From positions 1 through 64,000 of the forward strand of contig JAFNXN010000028.1 in the NCBI GenBank assembly GCA_017379015.1: 64,000 nt of DNA, read 5' to 3'. Both the position numbers and the translations under genes were made by a program. This document shows positions 45,790 to 54,298 of this stretch, one piece after another (the first letter of the stretch is position 1; each line of letters starts with the position of its first letter). The notes below the pieces were generated by a model. The model was not told the origin of the DNA, made no database searches, and saw nothing but the letters and a program-made list of their open reading frames with translations. The stretch comes from Alistipes sp. GTDB taxonomy: Bacteria > Bacteroidota > Bacteroidia > Bacteroidales > Rikenellaceae.

Positions 45790-46788
45790 ATGAGCGAAGA
45801 GATTATAAAAGAGATTGTTGTTGAGGGCGTCGATGCCCGCGAGCTATATGGAGCACAGAACGCCTACCTAGAGCAGATGCGCGAGCTGAGCCCCAAGCTC
45901 AAGATCGTGGCACGTGGCGATAGGATCAAGGCACTTGGCGCAAAGAGCGACGTGGCAGCCTTCGAGCGCAGGATGAATGCCCTCGTGGAGTACTACGTCA
46001 AGTATGGACACATCTCCTCGGAGGTGGTATCGCAGGCCTTCTCATCGAGCCTTGAGGAGCTATGCTCGGAGCCTCCAGCCATCGACAAGGATGTCATCGT
46101 CTACGGCAACAACGGAGCCATCATCCGTGCTCGAACAATCAACCAACAGCGACTCGTGAAACTCGCCGAGCGCAACGACCTGCTCTTTGCCGTAGGTCCT
46201 GCAGGCTCGGGCAAGACATACACCGCCATAGCCCTTGCTGTGCGTGCGTTGAAGGAGCGCGAGGTGCGCCGTATAATATTGACACGTCCCGCAGTGGAGG
46301 CTGGCGAGAAGCTGGGCTTTCTGCCTGGCGACATGAAGGAGAAGCTAGACCCCTACTTGCAGCCACTCTACGATGCGCTGGGCGACATGATCCCCGCAGC
46401 CAAGCTACAAAAGTATATCGAGGAGGGCACAATACAGATTGCACCACTAGCCTACATGCGTGGTCGCACGCTGGACAACGCCTTTGTGATACTTGACGAG
46501 GCGCAGAACACCACCCTATCGCAGATCAAGATGTTCCTCACGCGAATGGGTCGCAACGCCAAGTTTATCGTCACGGGCGATGTGACGCAGATCGACCTTC
46601 CACGACGCTCCGACAGCGGTCTTACACGCGCAATGGAGACGCTACGAAACATCGACGGCATAGGTATTGTGGAGTTCGATAAGCGCGACATCGTGCGTCA
46701 CCAGCTGGTAAAGTACATTGTCGAGGCATTCGACAAGCGTGAGGAGCTAGAGAATAGCCTTAAACACAATAAGACAACAGATAACTAA
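45790..46788 (+). CDS. phoH: PhoH family ATPase
   Basis: 332 residues from the ATG at 45790 (a TTG two codons upstream is possible). P-loop GPAGSGKT at 136-143, Walker B DNAFVILDEAQN, and RMGRNAKFIVTGDVTQIDLP. The N-terminal domain is the short KH-like region usual in PhoH-like proteins linked to RNA metabolism. Part of a four-gene plus-strand run. Confidence 0.92.
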   Translation: MSEEIIKEIVVEGVDARELYGAQNAYLEQMRELSPKLKIVARGDRIKALGAKSDVAAFERRMNALVEYYVKYGHISSEVVSQAFSSSLEELCSEPPAIDKDVIVYGNNGAIIRARTINQQRLVKLAERNDLLFAVGPAGSGKTYTAIALAVRALKEREVRRIILTRPAVEAGEKLGFLPGDMKEKLDPYLQPLYDALGDMIPAAKLQKYIEEGTIQIAPLAYMRGRTLDNAFVILDEAQNTTLSQIKMFLTRMGRNAKFIVTGDVTQIDLPRRSDSGLTRAMETLRNIDGIGIVEFDKRDIVRHQLVKYIVEAFDKREELENSLKHNKTTDN

Positions 46789-46809
46789 CAACTTAATAAC
46801 TAATAAATT

Positions 46810-48270
46810 ATGGACAAGAATTTGAAAGGTTTGAAGCCAGCATTGGTGTGGAAGCACTTTGCTGAGATTTGCAACATCCCCCACCCATCACACGAGGAGG
46901 ATGCTATTCGTGCCTACATCGTTAAGTGGGCAGAGGAGCTCGGTCTTGAGCACAAGGTAGACGAGGCTCAGAACGTATATGTTTACAAGCCAGCAACCCC
47001 AGGCATGGAGGATCGCAAGGGCATCATTCTTCAGGCACACACCGACATGGTGCCACAGAAGAACAACGACAAGGAGTTCAACTTCTCGACAGACCCTATC
47101 GAGGCATATATCGATGGCGAGTGGGTAACAGCTAACGGCACTACGCTCGGTGCAGATAACGGTATCGGCTTGGCAGCAGCCATGGCAGCTATGGAGGATG
47201 CTGATCTTCAGCACGGTCCACTAGAGTGCCTATTTACAGCTACCGAGGAGACAGGCATGGATGGTGCCTTCGGTCTTCAGGGTGGCATGCTCAAGGGCGA
47301 CATCCTGCTCAACCTCGACTCTGAGACCGAGGGTGAGTTGTACGTAGGTTGCGCTGGCGGCATGGACGTGAACGTTACGTTCAAGTATCGCGAACAGCCA
47401 TTGGAGGGTAAGTTCGCTGCCTACAAGGTTACTGTTAAGGGTCTTAAGGGTGGTCACTCAGGCATCCAGATCGGCACTCAGCGCGCTAACGCTAATAAGG
47501 TGTTGTTCCGCCTATTGCGTCAGGAGACCGAGTCTTACGGCTTGGAGCTCGCTTCGGTAGAGGGTGGCAACATGCGTAACGCTATCCCACGTGAGGCATG
47601 GGCTGTAGTTGTTGTTCGCGAGGCTGAGAAGGCTATTTTCGAGGCTAACGTGAAGTCTTATGAGAAGGTTATCATCAAGGAGTTTGAGGGCATCGAGGAC
47701 TCTATCGAGATCTTTGCCGAGGAGGTAGAGTGTCCAAAGGCTATCATCCCACACCTCGAGTCACACTCGTTGATTCGTGCCGTATGTGGCTGTCCTAACG
47801 GCGTTCAGCGCATGTCTATCGCCATGGAGGGTCTTGTACAGACATCTTCAAACCTCGCTATCGTAGTATCTAACGGCAACACCATCGAGGTTAAGTGCTT
47901 GTTGCGCTCGTCAGTAGATACCGAGAAGGGCGAGTTGGCTGGTGCTATCTCATCAGTATTTGAGCTTGCAGGTGCCGACGTTGAGCTCTCAGGCTCTTAC
48001 AGCGGTTGGAACCCTAACATGAAGTCGCCAATCTTGCACACTATGCTCGAGTCTTACGAGAAGCTTTATGGCGTGAAGCCAGCCGTTACGGCTATCCACG
48101 CTGGCTTGGAGTGCGGTATCATCGGTGCTAAGTACCCTGGCATGGATATGATCTCGTTTGGTCCTACCATCTGCTACCCACACTCTCCAGACGAGAAGGT
48201 GAACATCGCATCTGTTGAGAAGTTCTACGACTTCTTGCTCAACACACTACGTAACGCACCACGCAAGTAA
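46810..48270 (+). CDS. pepD: Aminoacyl-histidine dipeptidase (M20 family)
   Basis: 486 residues. Zn-binding HTDMVPQ (His77, Asp79), GADNGIGLAAAMAAME, the TATEETGMDGAFGL catalytic Glu pair, and the C-terminal HAGLECGI; the lid domain lies between. It hydrolyses Xaa-His and other dipeptides in the cytosol. Full length. Narrow codon use suggests high expression. Located 21 bases after phoH. Confidence 0.93.
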   Translation: MDKNLKGLKPALVWKHFAEICNIPHPSHEEDAIRAYIVKWAEELGLEHKVDEAQNVYVYKPATPGMEDRKGIILQAHTDMVPQKNNDKEFNFSTDPIEAYIDGEWVTANGTTLGADNGIGLAAAMAAMEDADLQHGPLECLFTATEETGMDGAFGLQGGMLKGDILLNLDSETEGELYVGCAGGMDVNVTFKYREQPLEGKFAAYKVTVKGLKGGHSGIQIGTQRANANKVLFRLLRQETESYGLELASVEGGNMRNAIPREAWAVVVVREAEKAIFEANVKSYEKVIIKEFEGIEDSIEIFAEEVECPKAIIPHLESHSLIRAVCGCPNGVQRMSIAMEGLVQTSSNLAIVVSNGNTIEVKCLLRSSVDTEKGELAGAISSVFELAGADVELSGSYSGWNPNMKSPILHTMLESYEKLYGVKPAVTAIHAGLECGIIGAKYPGMDMISFGPTICYPHSPDEKVNIASVEKFYDFLLNTLRNAPRK

Positions 48271-48285
48271 GGTAGGAGGGCTATC

Positions 48286-49284
48286 ATGTCTCAACAGGAG
48301 ATAGAGAGCCCAACGGTAGAGGCTGGAGTTAAGTGGTTTGTCGTGATCAACCCCATCTCGGGATCGGGTAAGGGTCTTGACGACTTTCCACTTATCTCCA
48401 AGCTCCTGCGCGACAATGGTATTCGCTGCGAATCGGTATTCACCGAGCACAAACACCACGCTACGGAGCTTACTGTATCTGCCATAAATGCGGGCTACAG
48501 ACATATTATCGTCATTGGTGGCGATGGAACACTTCACGAGGTGGTCAACGGACTATTCATCCAGAAGATGGTAGCTCCCGACCAGATCACCATAGCTGTT
48601 ATTGCCGTAGGTACGGGTAACGACTGGATACGCATGTTCGGCATCCCCAAGCGATACTCGGAGGCGATACGCGCAATCAAGGAGGGCTACACCTTCCTAC
48701 AAGATGTTGCCTCGGTGGAGTATGAGGAGTCGCGCTATAGACAGATGCGCCACATGGCAAATGTTGCGGGCCTAGGCTTCGACGCTGCCGTGATACGACG
48801 TTGTATAGAGATGCGCAACAAGGGTGTGAAGGGGGCAAGCCTATATATCCGTGCGCTGATAAGCACCTTCTTCAGGTATAAGCCTACGGGTGTTAAGGTC
48901 TGGATTGACGACAGACTTGTCTATAACAACCTACTCTTTAGCATCGCCATAGGCGTAGGAAAGTATAACGGAGGCGGCATTCAGCAGCTTCCCGAAGCAG
49001 TTGCCGACGACGGATTGCTGGACATCACCATCATCCGTCCGCTACACTGGTGGAACATCATCTTCCGCCTAAAACGCTTCTTTAATGGTAGCATCTACAC
49101 CATTGGTCATGTGCTTCATGCCCAAGGACGCAAGGTGCGCATCGAGTCCTCGCCCGAGAGCCTTCTTGAGATTGATGGCGAGCTCTTTGGCGTAACCCCC
49201 GTAGAGCTACACAACGTACATCGCAAGGTGCGCGTGATTGTCAATCGCTCGTTTCTTAGCAAGATAGCGACACGTAGCGAATAG
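48286..49284 (+). CDS. Diacylglycerol kinase-family lipid kinase (second copy)
   Basis: 332 residues. GSGKGLDDFP near the N-terminus, VIGGDGTLHEVVNGLF and AVGTGNDWIRMFGIP as nucleotide-binding motifs, and a C-terminal beta domain with DDGLLDITII and EIDGELFG. A close Shine-Dalgarno-like GGAGGG precedes the ATG, unusual for this genome. It is only distantly similar to the gene at 33738-34589. Last gene of its operon and convergent with ybaK (4-base gap). Confidence 0.88.
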   Translation: MSQQEIESPTVEAGVKWFVVINPISGSGKGLDDFPLISKLLRDNGIRCESVFTEHKHHATELTVSAINAGYRHIIVIGGDGTLHEVVNGLFIQKMVAPDQITIAVIAVGTGNDWIRMFGIPKRYSEAIRAIKEGYTFLQDVASVEYEESRYRQMRHMANVAGLGFDAAVIRRCIEMRNKGVKGASLYIRALISTFFRYKPTGVKVWIDDRLVYNNLLFSIAIGVGKYNGGGIQQLPEAVADDGLLDITIIRPLHWWNIIFRLKRFFNGSIYTIGHVLHAQGRKVRIESSPESLLEIDGELFGVTPVELHNVHRKVRVIVNRSFLSKIATRSE

Positions 49285-49288
49285 CCAA

Positions 49289-49777
49289 TCACTCTTCAGC
49301 AATAATATCCACGACCTCTGCGCCTACATAGGCAATGAGGTCGTTTGGATTTATGGCTATCTGCAAGCCGCGCACGCCGGCACTTATGTAGATGCGCTCA
49401 TGATCTAGGGCTGTGGAGTGAAAGTAGGTGGGCAGAGGCCTCTTCATGCCTATGGGTGAGCAGCCGCCACGAATATATCCAGTGGTGGGAAGCAGCTCCT
49501 TCATGGCAAGCATCTCAGCCTTCTTGTTGCCTGACGCACGCGCAGCAGCCTTGAGGTCTACCTCCTTATCGCCAGGGATAACACATACGAACAACCCCGA
49601 GCGATCGCCACGCAGCACAAGGGTCTTAAACACGGTGGCTATATCCTCGCCAAGCTCCTCGGCAACGTGAGTTGCTGCAAGGTTATTCTCGTCTACGGTG
49701 TAGGGTATAAGCTCGTACTCGATCTTTGCCTTATCGAGGAGTCGAGCAGCATTTGTCTTATCTATGCGCTTAGCCAT
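49289..49777 (-). CDS. ybaK: Cys-tRNA(Pro)/aminoacyl-tRNA deacylase
   Basis: 162 residues forming a single YbaK/ProX editing domain: TNAARLLDKAKIEYELIPY at the start, ATVFKTLVLRGD, and GYIRGGCSPIGMKRPLPTY with the conserved GGxSPxG motif. It clears mischarged Cys-tRNAPro. Its promoter candidate TACCTTTG (49804-49811, minus) is back-to-back with that of the SDR gene. Confidence 0.9.
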   Translation of the reverse strand: MAKRIDKTNAARLLDKAKIEYELIPYTVDENNLAATHVAEELGEDIATVFKTLVLRGDRSGLFVCVIPGDKEVDLKAAARASGNKKAEMLAMKELLPTTGYIRGGCSPIGMKRPLPTYFHSTALDHERIYISAGVRGLQIAINPNDLIAYVGAEVVDIIAEE

Positions 49778-49803
49778 ATCTCTTTTTTCGCCATTCAGAG
49801 CTA

Positions 49804-49831
49804 CAAAGGTAGCAAATTTTCGCTAACTTTG
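49804..49831. promoter_or_regulatory. Divergent -7 boxes for ybaK and the SDR gene
   Basis: TACCTTTG on the minus strand (49804-49811) and TAACTTTG on the plus strand (49824-49831) lie 12 bases apart. The plus-strand box ends only 4 bases before the SDR ATG, so the SDR mRNA could be leaderless. Confidence 0.5.
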
Positions 49832-49835
49832 CACC

Positions 49836-50627
49836 ATGAGTTACGCATTAATCACAGGTGCCTCATCGGGCATAGGGCACCACTACGCCATGGAGCTAGC
49901 CCAGCGCGGATATAACATAATTGCCGTAAGCAACCAACGCGAGGAGCTACGCGAAACGGTAGCCTCTCTACGCTCGACATACGGAGTAGAGGCTTACGAC
50001 ATCTACTGCGACCTATCGCGCGAAAGTGCCGCAGAGGAGATTTTCAAAGCCGTTAAGGATCAGGGGTTTGAAGTAGAGATACTAGTATGCAATGCTGGCA
50101 TGCTTCTATTCTCGACACTGACACGCACCGAGCCCGAGCGACTAGCGAAGATCGTAACGCTGCACTGCACCACAACAACACTCCTATGCCGCTACTTCGC
50201 AGAGCGTATGAAGGAGCGAGGCGAGGGTCGCATACTTATAATGTCATCATCCACAGCGTGGCTACCCTACCCCACAATATCGCACTACAGCGCAACGAAG
50301 TCCTATCTCAAGAGCCTCGGCTCGGCACTATGGTACGAGCTACACCGCCATGGCATAAGCGTCACCGTGGTCTTCCCGGGAGCTGTCGACACACCACTAT
50401 ACAACCTTAGCGATAAGCTACGCCGAAGATTTGTAGCACTGGGGGTGATGATGCGTCCCGAGCGTATAGCACGCCAAGCCCTACGCGCCATGTTCATGGG
50501 TCGTAGACGCTGCACACCAGGGCTTTTCACCAAGTTTGTGGTGGCGATATGTTCGATAATTCCCGCACGACTCTTCGACCTAGTACTACTCATACCTCCC
50601 GTAAGACGACTCATGGAAAGGATATAA
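49836..50627 (+). CDS. Short-chain dehydrogenase/reductase
   Basis: 263 residues. TGASSGIG at the N-terminus (residues 7-14), NAGMLLFS, catalytic Ser in MSSSTAWLPYPTISHYSATKSYL with Tyr-x3-Lys, and PGAVDTPLYN. The C-terminal ~40 residues are hydrophobic (FVVAICSIIPARLFDLVLLIP), suggesting membrane association. Substrate unknown; resembles YqjQ/DltE-type SDRs. Possibly leaderless. Confidence 0.88.
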   Translation: MSYALITGASSGIGHHYAMELAQRGYNIIAVSNQREELRETVASLRSTYGVEAYDIYCDLSRESAAEEIFKAVKDQGFEVEILVCNAGMLLFSTLTRTEPERLAKIVTLHCTTTTLLCRYFAERMKERGEGRILIMSSSTAWLPYPTISHYSATKSYLKSLGSALWYELHRHGISVTVVFPGAVDTPLYNLSDKLRRRFVALGVMMRPERIARQALRAMFMGRRRCTPGLFTKFVVAICSIIPARLFDLVLLIPPVRRLMERI

Positions 50628-50831
50628 GAGAAAGCATAGATTATCCACTCTTCAACCCAATAATTAAATACCTATATAATCCAGTTTTTGACTATTTATC
50701 CATTCTGATAATAGCCATATAACAACACTCTAAAACCATATAAAACAGCGCAAATAGTCAGCATTTCGCCTACAAGGAGGCTCACAACCTTAAGCACAGC
50801 TTATTTCAAAGGCAATTATTTAGGCGACGGC
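50628..50831. other. AT-rich intergenic region before the SrfB operon
   Basis: No gene or clear terminator is seen. GACTATTT (50690-50697) and AAATAGTC (50752-50759) are inverted copies 54 bases apart and might be regulator-binding half-sites; this is weak. Confidence 0.4.
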
Positions 50832-50862
50832 TTGGAAATTCCAAAAAAAATGTTTACTTTTG
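50832..50862 (+). promoter_or_regulatory. Promoter of the SrfB operon
   Basis: TTGG (50832-50835) and TACTTTTG (50855-50862) are about 20 bases apart and fit the Bacteroidetes consensus. The first large gene starts 257 bases downstream. Confidence 0.65.
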
Positions 50863-51118
50863 TGTAATAGTATGAGTATTCGCACTCACGCTACGCGCGC
50901 GACACGCTGCTAACACAAGTACTTAACGTTATTGACTTAGGACATACGATAATGGAGCCAATCCATCTGTTGCTTAGAATGCAAAATCCTACAACAGAGT
51001 GGATTAGCGCACACATACATACTCGACGGATAACAACAAAATATCATCCTGACCGTATGCCAAACATCCTAAGAGAGAACGTAAGCCAGACACGGAAACG
51101 AACAAAACTAACTTATAA
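50863..51118 (+). other. Long leader of the SrfB operon
   Basis: About 250 bases between the promoter and the SrfB ATG. It contains a 59-codon frame (50952-51131) that begins with ATG and ends inside the first codons of the SrfB gene. That product has no recognisable similarity and its codon use looks random, so a translated leader peptide is only a possibility. No known riboswitch was recognised. The last bases before the ATG are the A-rich start region usual in this phylum. Confidence 0.4.
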
Positions 51119-54100
51119 ATGGAACACCTAATTGCTAACTCGGGAATTCACTTTATCTCAAGAGAGATAGAATTCAACCCATCAGAGCCACTTATCCTAA
51201 GTAATGGCAGAGCACTTAAGTACTCTTTCTGCGAGACTACAGACTTCTTGGGAATACACAAGATATTCGACCTTCTGTGCTACAATAGCCAAGAGCAGAA
51301 GTATATCCCCATCAGCGAGATCATAGAATCGCCAGATGCGCTCCTGCGAAAATCGAACGGTCGCGAGGAGATCGACGAGGCGGGACTTATCATGATGGAC
51401 CCAGAGTGTAGCACAGCCCTCTATACGACCTATGACGAGGCAGCAACAGAGATCTACCACATCAACTCGCTATACTCATTCCGCGTTAAAGACCCTAGCG
51501 ACAACTTCAACATGGTCAACGCCTTCGAGCTGCTACTCAACAAGTGGTTGCCCATGCCAATGTTTAGACGAGAGGTAGATGGCGTATCGAGCAACGTACC
51601 TCTAGGATGGTGCCGAATGAGGATAACTCGCATAGGCGAGGCAACAAAGAAGGGTATCGAGCGTTTCCGTCTCGACTGGGCATTCGACACTGAGCTTGCA
51701 GAAGATCAGCTATCGATGCTTCGTCCATATATCGCTGAGTGGGATACCGATCATTGTGCAGAATACTCGATGTGTAACAAGGCAGATCTACTTCTCGGCT
51801 TTATGTCCTCAGAGGAGGATTTCCACGCCTTCTCGGACTACATCGCATCGCTACTTGGCATCGACCTCGCAAAGGAGGAGTCGCGCAAATACAAGGCATT
51901 CTACATCTACCTGCTCAACTTCATCCGTCTCTCGGGCGGTGCTCCCGAGGTGACGCTACACGATAAGCCTCAGGGCGACATCCCCGTTGATCTTGTTCTC
52001 GACATCGGCAACAGCCGCACATGCGGTATCTTGTTCGAGGAGGGGCAGTTTACCAAGGGTAAGATGCTTGAGCTACGCAACCTAACAACACCTCACATCA
52101 CATACGAAAACAAGACCTTCGACATGCGCGTGGTGTTCCGCATGGCGGACTTCGGCCTCGACATTGTGCTTGACGAGGAGATGTTTAAGTGGCGCAGCTT
52201 TGTGCGTATCGGCGACGAGGCGCGCAAGCTAGTCTACAAGTCACTCGAGGAGGAGGGTCTTTCAGAGAAGACCACAAACCACTCTAGTCCAAAGCGTTAT
52301 CTCTGGGACACTAAGAGATATGCAGGACAGTGGGAGAACCTCGCGACAGCCGACGACTCGCACAACATCAAACACTCGAAAGATATATCAATACCACGTC
52401 TTTCAAAGCTCTTCAAGGAGGATGGCACGTACTCACCTGAGAGCAACGACGGCGCAATATTCTCGATGGATCTAAGCAAGAGCGAGCACCACTACTCGCG
52501 TGCCTCGCTGATGACATTCGCCTATATCGAGATGTTCCAGCAGGCAATAGCACAGATCAACTCCGTGAAGTACCGCGAGATGTGGGGCAACATTGACTGC
52601 CGCCGCTACCTTCGCAACATCATCATCACAGCACCTACAGCCATGCCGCTTCAGGAGCAGGTATTCTTGCGCAAGAGTGCTGCCGATGCCTTTGACGCTA
52701 TACGCCACTGCACACCATCGCTCCACCCTGTGAACATAATCCCCGATGCCGAGTCGCTAAAGATCACCGACGACTATGCCGACATCGCACGCCGCACATG
52801 GTCCTACGATGAGGCGTCATGCTGCCAGCTTGTCTACCTCTTTGCTGAGGTGGCACAGCGTTACAGCGGCGAGATTCACAAGTTCTTTGAACTTAAGGGT
52901 CACCTACGCGCAGAGCATGCCGAGCAGGGATCGACAAATAAGTCACTTACAATAGGTACTATCGACATTGGCGCAGGTACTACCGACATCATCGTATGCT
53001 CGTACGAGTATGAGGGCGAGGCTCACTGCAAGATCACGCCTACGCCACTGTTCTGGGATAGCTTCTACCTCGCAGGTGACGACATCCTACGCAACCTTGT
53101 GCAGAATGTGGTCATCGAGGGTAAAGACTACAACCACCCCAACCTAGGCAACATCTGCTCAGCACTCACAGCGCGCATCACGGCGATGAGCAACGAGCAG
53201 CTAGCTGCAATGCCTTGCTACAAGAATATCGTCTATCGCAACAAGATAAACGACATAGCATCGACACACAACGAGGAGGAGCGTCGCGAGAAGCTTGTCG
53301 TGTTTGCCTCAAACCTCATTCACGACTTCTTCGGCACAGATAGCTCAATGATGAGCTACCGCGACCGTCGCTGCCGCAACGACTTCAACACCCAGATCTC
53401 GGTGCCTATAGCACAGCGCATGATGGAGCTACTGCGCACACATCGCCCATCGCGCCTCTACACCTTCGACGAGCTATTCGCCGAGTTGAAGCCTGCCGAC
53501 TACCTTCTCGACTTCTTCGAGGAGCACTTCGGCTTCCGCTTCGAGGAGCTCAACTGGCGATACGACCCTAAGGAGGTATCAGAGATCGTTAAGTCGACGA
53601 TGGAGCCTCTCATGAAGCAGCTGGCACTGGTGCTCTATACGCAGCACTGCGACATCATTGTGCTCGCTGGTCGTCCAACATCGCTCGACCCTATCACCGA
53701 GCTATTCATCAAGTATATGCCTACAACCCCTGACCGACTAATACGTCTGAACGACTATCGCGTGGGTCACTGGTTCCCAACTGCCGACGGACAGGGCTAC
53801 TTCTACGATCAGAAGGCTATCGTTGCCGTAGGTGGTATGGTGGGCTATGCTGCCTCAACAACAGGTCTTAAGGGCTTGGTTCTCGACTTCTCGAAGATGA
53901 TCAAGAAGATGAAGTCTACAGCAAACTACCTCGGAGAGTACAACACACAACGTCAGCAGGTGACACAGTCGATACTTACCCCTACAAACTCATCGGCAAC
54001 CATAACGTCGTCTGTATTCCCAACATTTATTGGATGCCGTCAGTTCGACTCGAGCATCTATCAGGCACGTCCACTATATGCTATCTACAACCACGGCAAT

Positions 54101-54286
54101 GCCAACACCTTGCAGATCCGTCTTTCGCGCTCGTTCAACGAGAACAAGGAGCAGCTGATAATCGAGGAGGCTACTGACAACGAGTATCGCAACCGCAAGA
54201 ACGACCTGGAGCTTGTGCTTCAGTCAATAGTTGACGATGGCAAGCACTGGCTTGATAAGGGAGAATTTGAATTGACAATTAAATAA
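51119..54286 (+). CDS. SrfB-family protein (actin/Hsp70-fold ATPase)
   Basis: 1055 residues without signal or TM segment. After ~290 N-terminal residues of unknown fold, the ASKHA phosphate-1 motif DIGNSRTCG is at 295-303, phosphate-2 DIGAGTTD at 616-623, and the adenosine region LAGRPTS at 849-855. The combination DIGNSRTCG ... GRPTSLDPI ... YRVGHWFP ... DQKAIVAVGGM is what I know from the SrfB family of proteobacterial srfABC loci. Inference: an ATP-driven switch or filament-like scaffold. First gene of the operon, with the SrfC-like gene 12 bases downstream. Confidence 0.82.
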   Translation: MEHLIANSGIHFISREIEFNPSEPLILSNGRALKYSFCETTDFLGIHKIFDLLCYNSQEQKYIPISEIIESPDALLRKSNGREEIDEAGLIMMDPECSTALYTTYDEAATEIYHINSLYSFRVKDPSDNFNMVNAFELLLNKWLPMPMFRREVDGVSSNVPLGWCRMRITRIGEATKKGIERFRLDWAFDTELAEDQLSMLRPYIAEWDTDHCAEYSMCNKADLLLGFMSSEEDFHAFSDYIASLLGIDLAKEESRKYKAFYIYLLNFIRLSGGAPEVTLHDKPQGDIPVDLVLDIGNSRTCGILFEEGQFTKGKMLELRNLTTPHITYENKTFDMRVVFRMADFGLDIVLDEEMFKWRSFVRIGDEARKLVYKSLEEEGLSEKTTNHSSPKRYLWDTKRYAGQWENLATADDSHNIKHSKDISIPRLSKLFKEDGTYSPESNDGAIFSMDLSKSEHHYSRASLMTFAYIEMFQQAIAQINSVKYREMWGNIDCRRYLRNIIITAPTAMPLQEQVFLRKSAADAFDAIRHCTPSLHPVNIIPDAESLKITDDYADIARRTWSYDEASCCQLVYLFAEVAQRYSGEIHKFFELKGHLRAEHAEQGSTNKSLTIGTIDIGAGTTDIIVCSYEYEGEAHCKITPTPLFWDSFYLAGDDILRNLVQNVVIEGKDYNHPNLGNICSALTARITAMSNEQLAAMPCYKNIVYRNKINDIASTHNEEERREKLVVFASNLIHDFFGTDSSMMSYRDRRCRNDFNTQISVPIAQRMMELLRTHRPSRLYTFDELFAELKPADYLLDFFEEHFGFRFEELNWRYDPKEVSEIVKSTMEPLMKQLALVLYTQHCDIIVLAGRPTSLDPITELFIKYMPTTPDRLIRLNDYRVGHWFPTADGQGYFYDQKAIVAVGGMVGYAASTTGLKGLVLDFSKMIKKMKSTANYLGEYNTQRQQVTQSILTPTNSSATITSSVFPTFIGCRQFDSSIYQARPLYAIYNHGNANTLQIRLSRSFNENKEQLIIEEATDNEYRNRKNDLELVLQSIVDDGKHWLDKGEFELTIK

Positions 54287-54298
54287 CGATTGACGATC

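Noticed and set aside
50690..50759. Inverted GACTATTT/AAATAGTC half-sites as an operator
   Set aside because: Eight-base inverted pairs at 54-base spacing are expected by chance in AT-rich sequence.
50952..51131. 59-codon open frame in the SrfB leader as a real gene
   Set aside because: No similarity recognised, codon choice unlike neighbouring genes, and no separate start region; kept only as a leader observation.
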